Source: Burkholderiaceae bacterium
Lineage (GTDB): Bacteria > Pseudomonadota > Gammaproteobacteria > Burkholderiales > Burkholderiaceae
Direction of reading: 5' to 3'
DNA: 5,546 nucleotides
Assembly (NCBI GenBank): GCA_025057735.1
Contig: JANWUU010000399.1
Location: 1-5,546 of the forward strand
Below are positions 5,334 through 5,546 of the stretch, one piece after another. The notes beneath the pieces were generated by a model. That model was not told the origin of the DNA. It saw only the letters and a list, made by a program, of their open reading frames with translations, and did not search any database. A program made the translations under genes and the position numbers. Each line of letters starts with the position of its first letter. Positions within the stretch are counted from its first letter, which is position 1.

Positions 5334-5546
5334 GGAGCGTGCTGCTTCGCGCGAGCGTAAAAAGGCGCGCAGCGCGCGGCCGGTGTGCGTCGGCAGGCGC
5401 GCCAGCTCCTGCGGCGCGCACTGCGCCAGGATGCGGCCGCCGCCGTCGCCGCCCTCCGGTCCGAGATCGATCACCCAGTCGGCCTGCGCGATGACATCCA
5501 GGTTGTGTTCGATCACCACCACCGTGTGGCCGGCGTCGACCAGCCG
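5325..5546 (-). CDS. uvrA: UvrA, excinuclease ABC subunit A, C-terminal end (partial)
   Basis: The 73 visible residues are the end of UvrA, the ATP-dependent DNA damage sensor that loads UvrB in nucleotide excision repair. They cover the close of the second ABC ATPase domain: [13 protein letters not shown] with the switch (H-loop) His, then [19 protein letters not shown], the most recognisable UvrA signature near the C-terminus, then [11 protein letters not shown]. The gene begins beyond the right edge; the family is usually about 940-1000 residues, so over 90% is missing here. A minor oddity is AQCAPQELA where family members commonly have a Gly in place of the Cys. The stop TGA at 5325-5327 lies inside the end of the convergent gene. 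LexA/SOS control, common for uvrA, cannot be judged because the promoter is outside the window. Confidence 0.97.
   Translation of the reverse strand, partial: RLVDAGHTVVVIEHNLDVIAQADWVIDLGPEGGDGGGRILAQCAPQELARLPTHTGRALRAFLRSREAARSLS

Overview
The window is high-GC DNA, by eye well above 60% G+C with strong GC3 in the genes. It looks like chromosomal sequence from a proteobacterium, most likely a beta- or related gammaproteobacterium. That placement is inferred from composition, the Gram-negative lipoprotein genes, a periplasmic PQQ sugar dehydrogenase of the Asd/YliI type and the uvrA tail. No feature fixes a genus.

Layout. Positions 1-96 hold the possible 3' end of an unidentified plus-strand gene, which would overlap the next gene by ATGA. 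Positions 93-1250 (+) encode an exported PQQ-dependent aldose sugar dehydrogenase. Convergent with it, only 12 bp away, is a minus-strand three-gene cluster read from 3481 down to 1263: a small lipoprotein (3005-3481), a DUF2891-family protein (1979-2986) and a second, paralogous lipoprotein with an Ala/Pro-rich tail (1263-1910). Positions 3482-4637 form a 1.16-kb spacer with no convincing gene. It carries a perfect 13-bp GC hairpin and decayed, repeat-like DNA. Positions 4638-5333 (+) encode a conserved 231-residue protein with a plausible Cys-His centre resembling transglutaminase-like folds. Its 3' end overlaps by 9 bp the 3' end of uvrA (minus strand, 5325 to beyond the window edge).

How the genes relate. 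The sugar dehydrogenase would act in the periplasm, oxidising aldoses. The two lipoproteins would be membrane-anchored and presumably periplasm-facing, and they bracket the DUF2891 gene on one likely transcript. Their shared task is unknown. uvrA belongs to nucleotide excision repair and is unrelated to its neighbours.

I found no CRISPR array, phage module, defence cluster, tRNA, rRNA or intact insertion sequence. The least explained parts are the duplicated lipoprotein pair around DUF2891, the possible papain/transglutaminase-like protein, and the decayed spacer.
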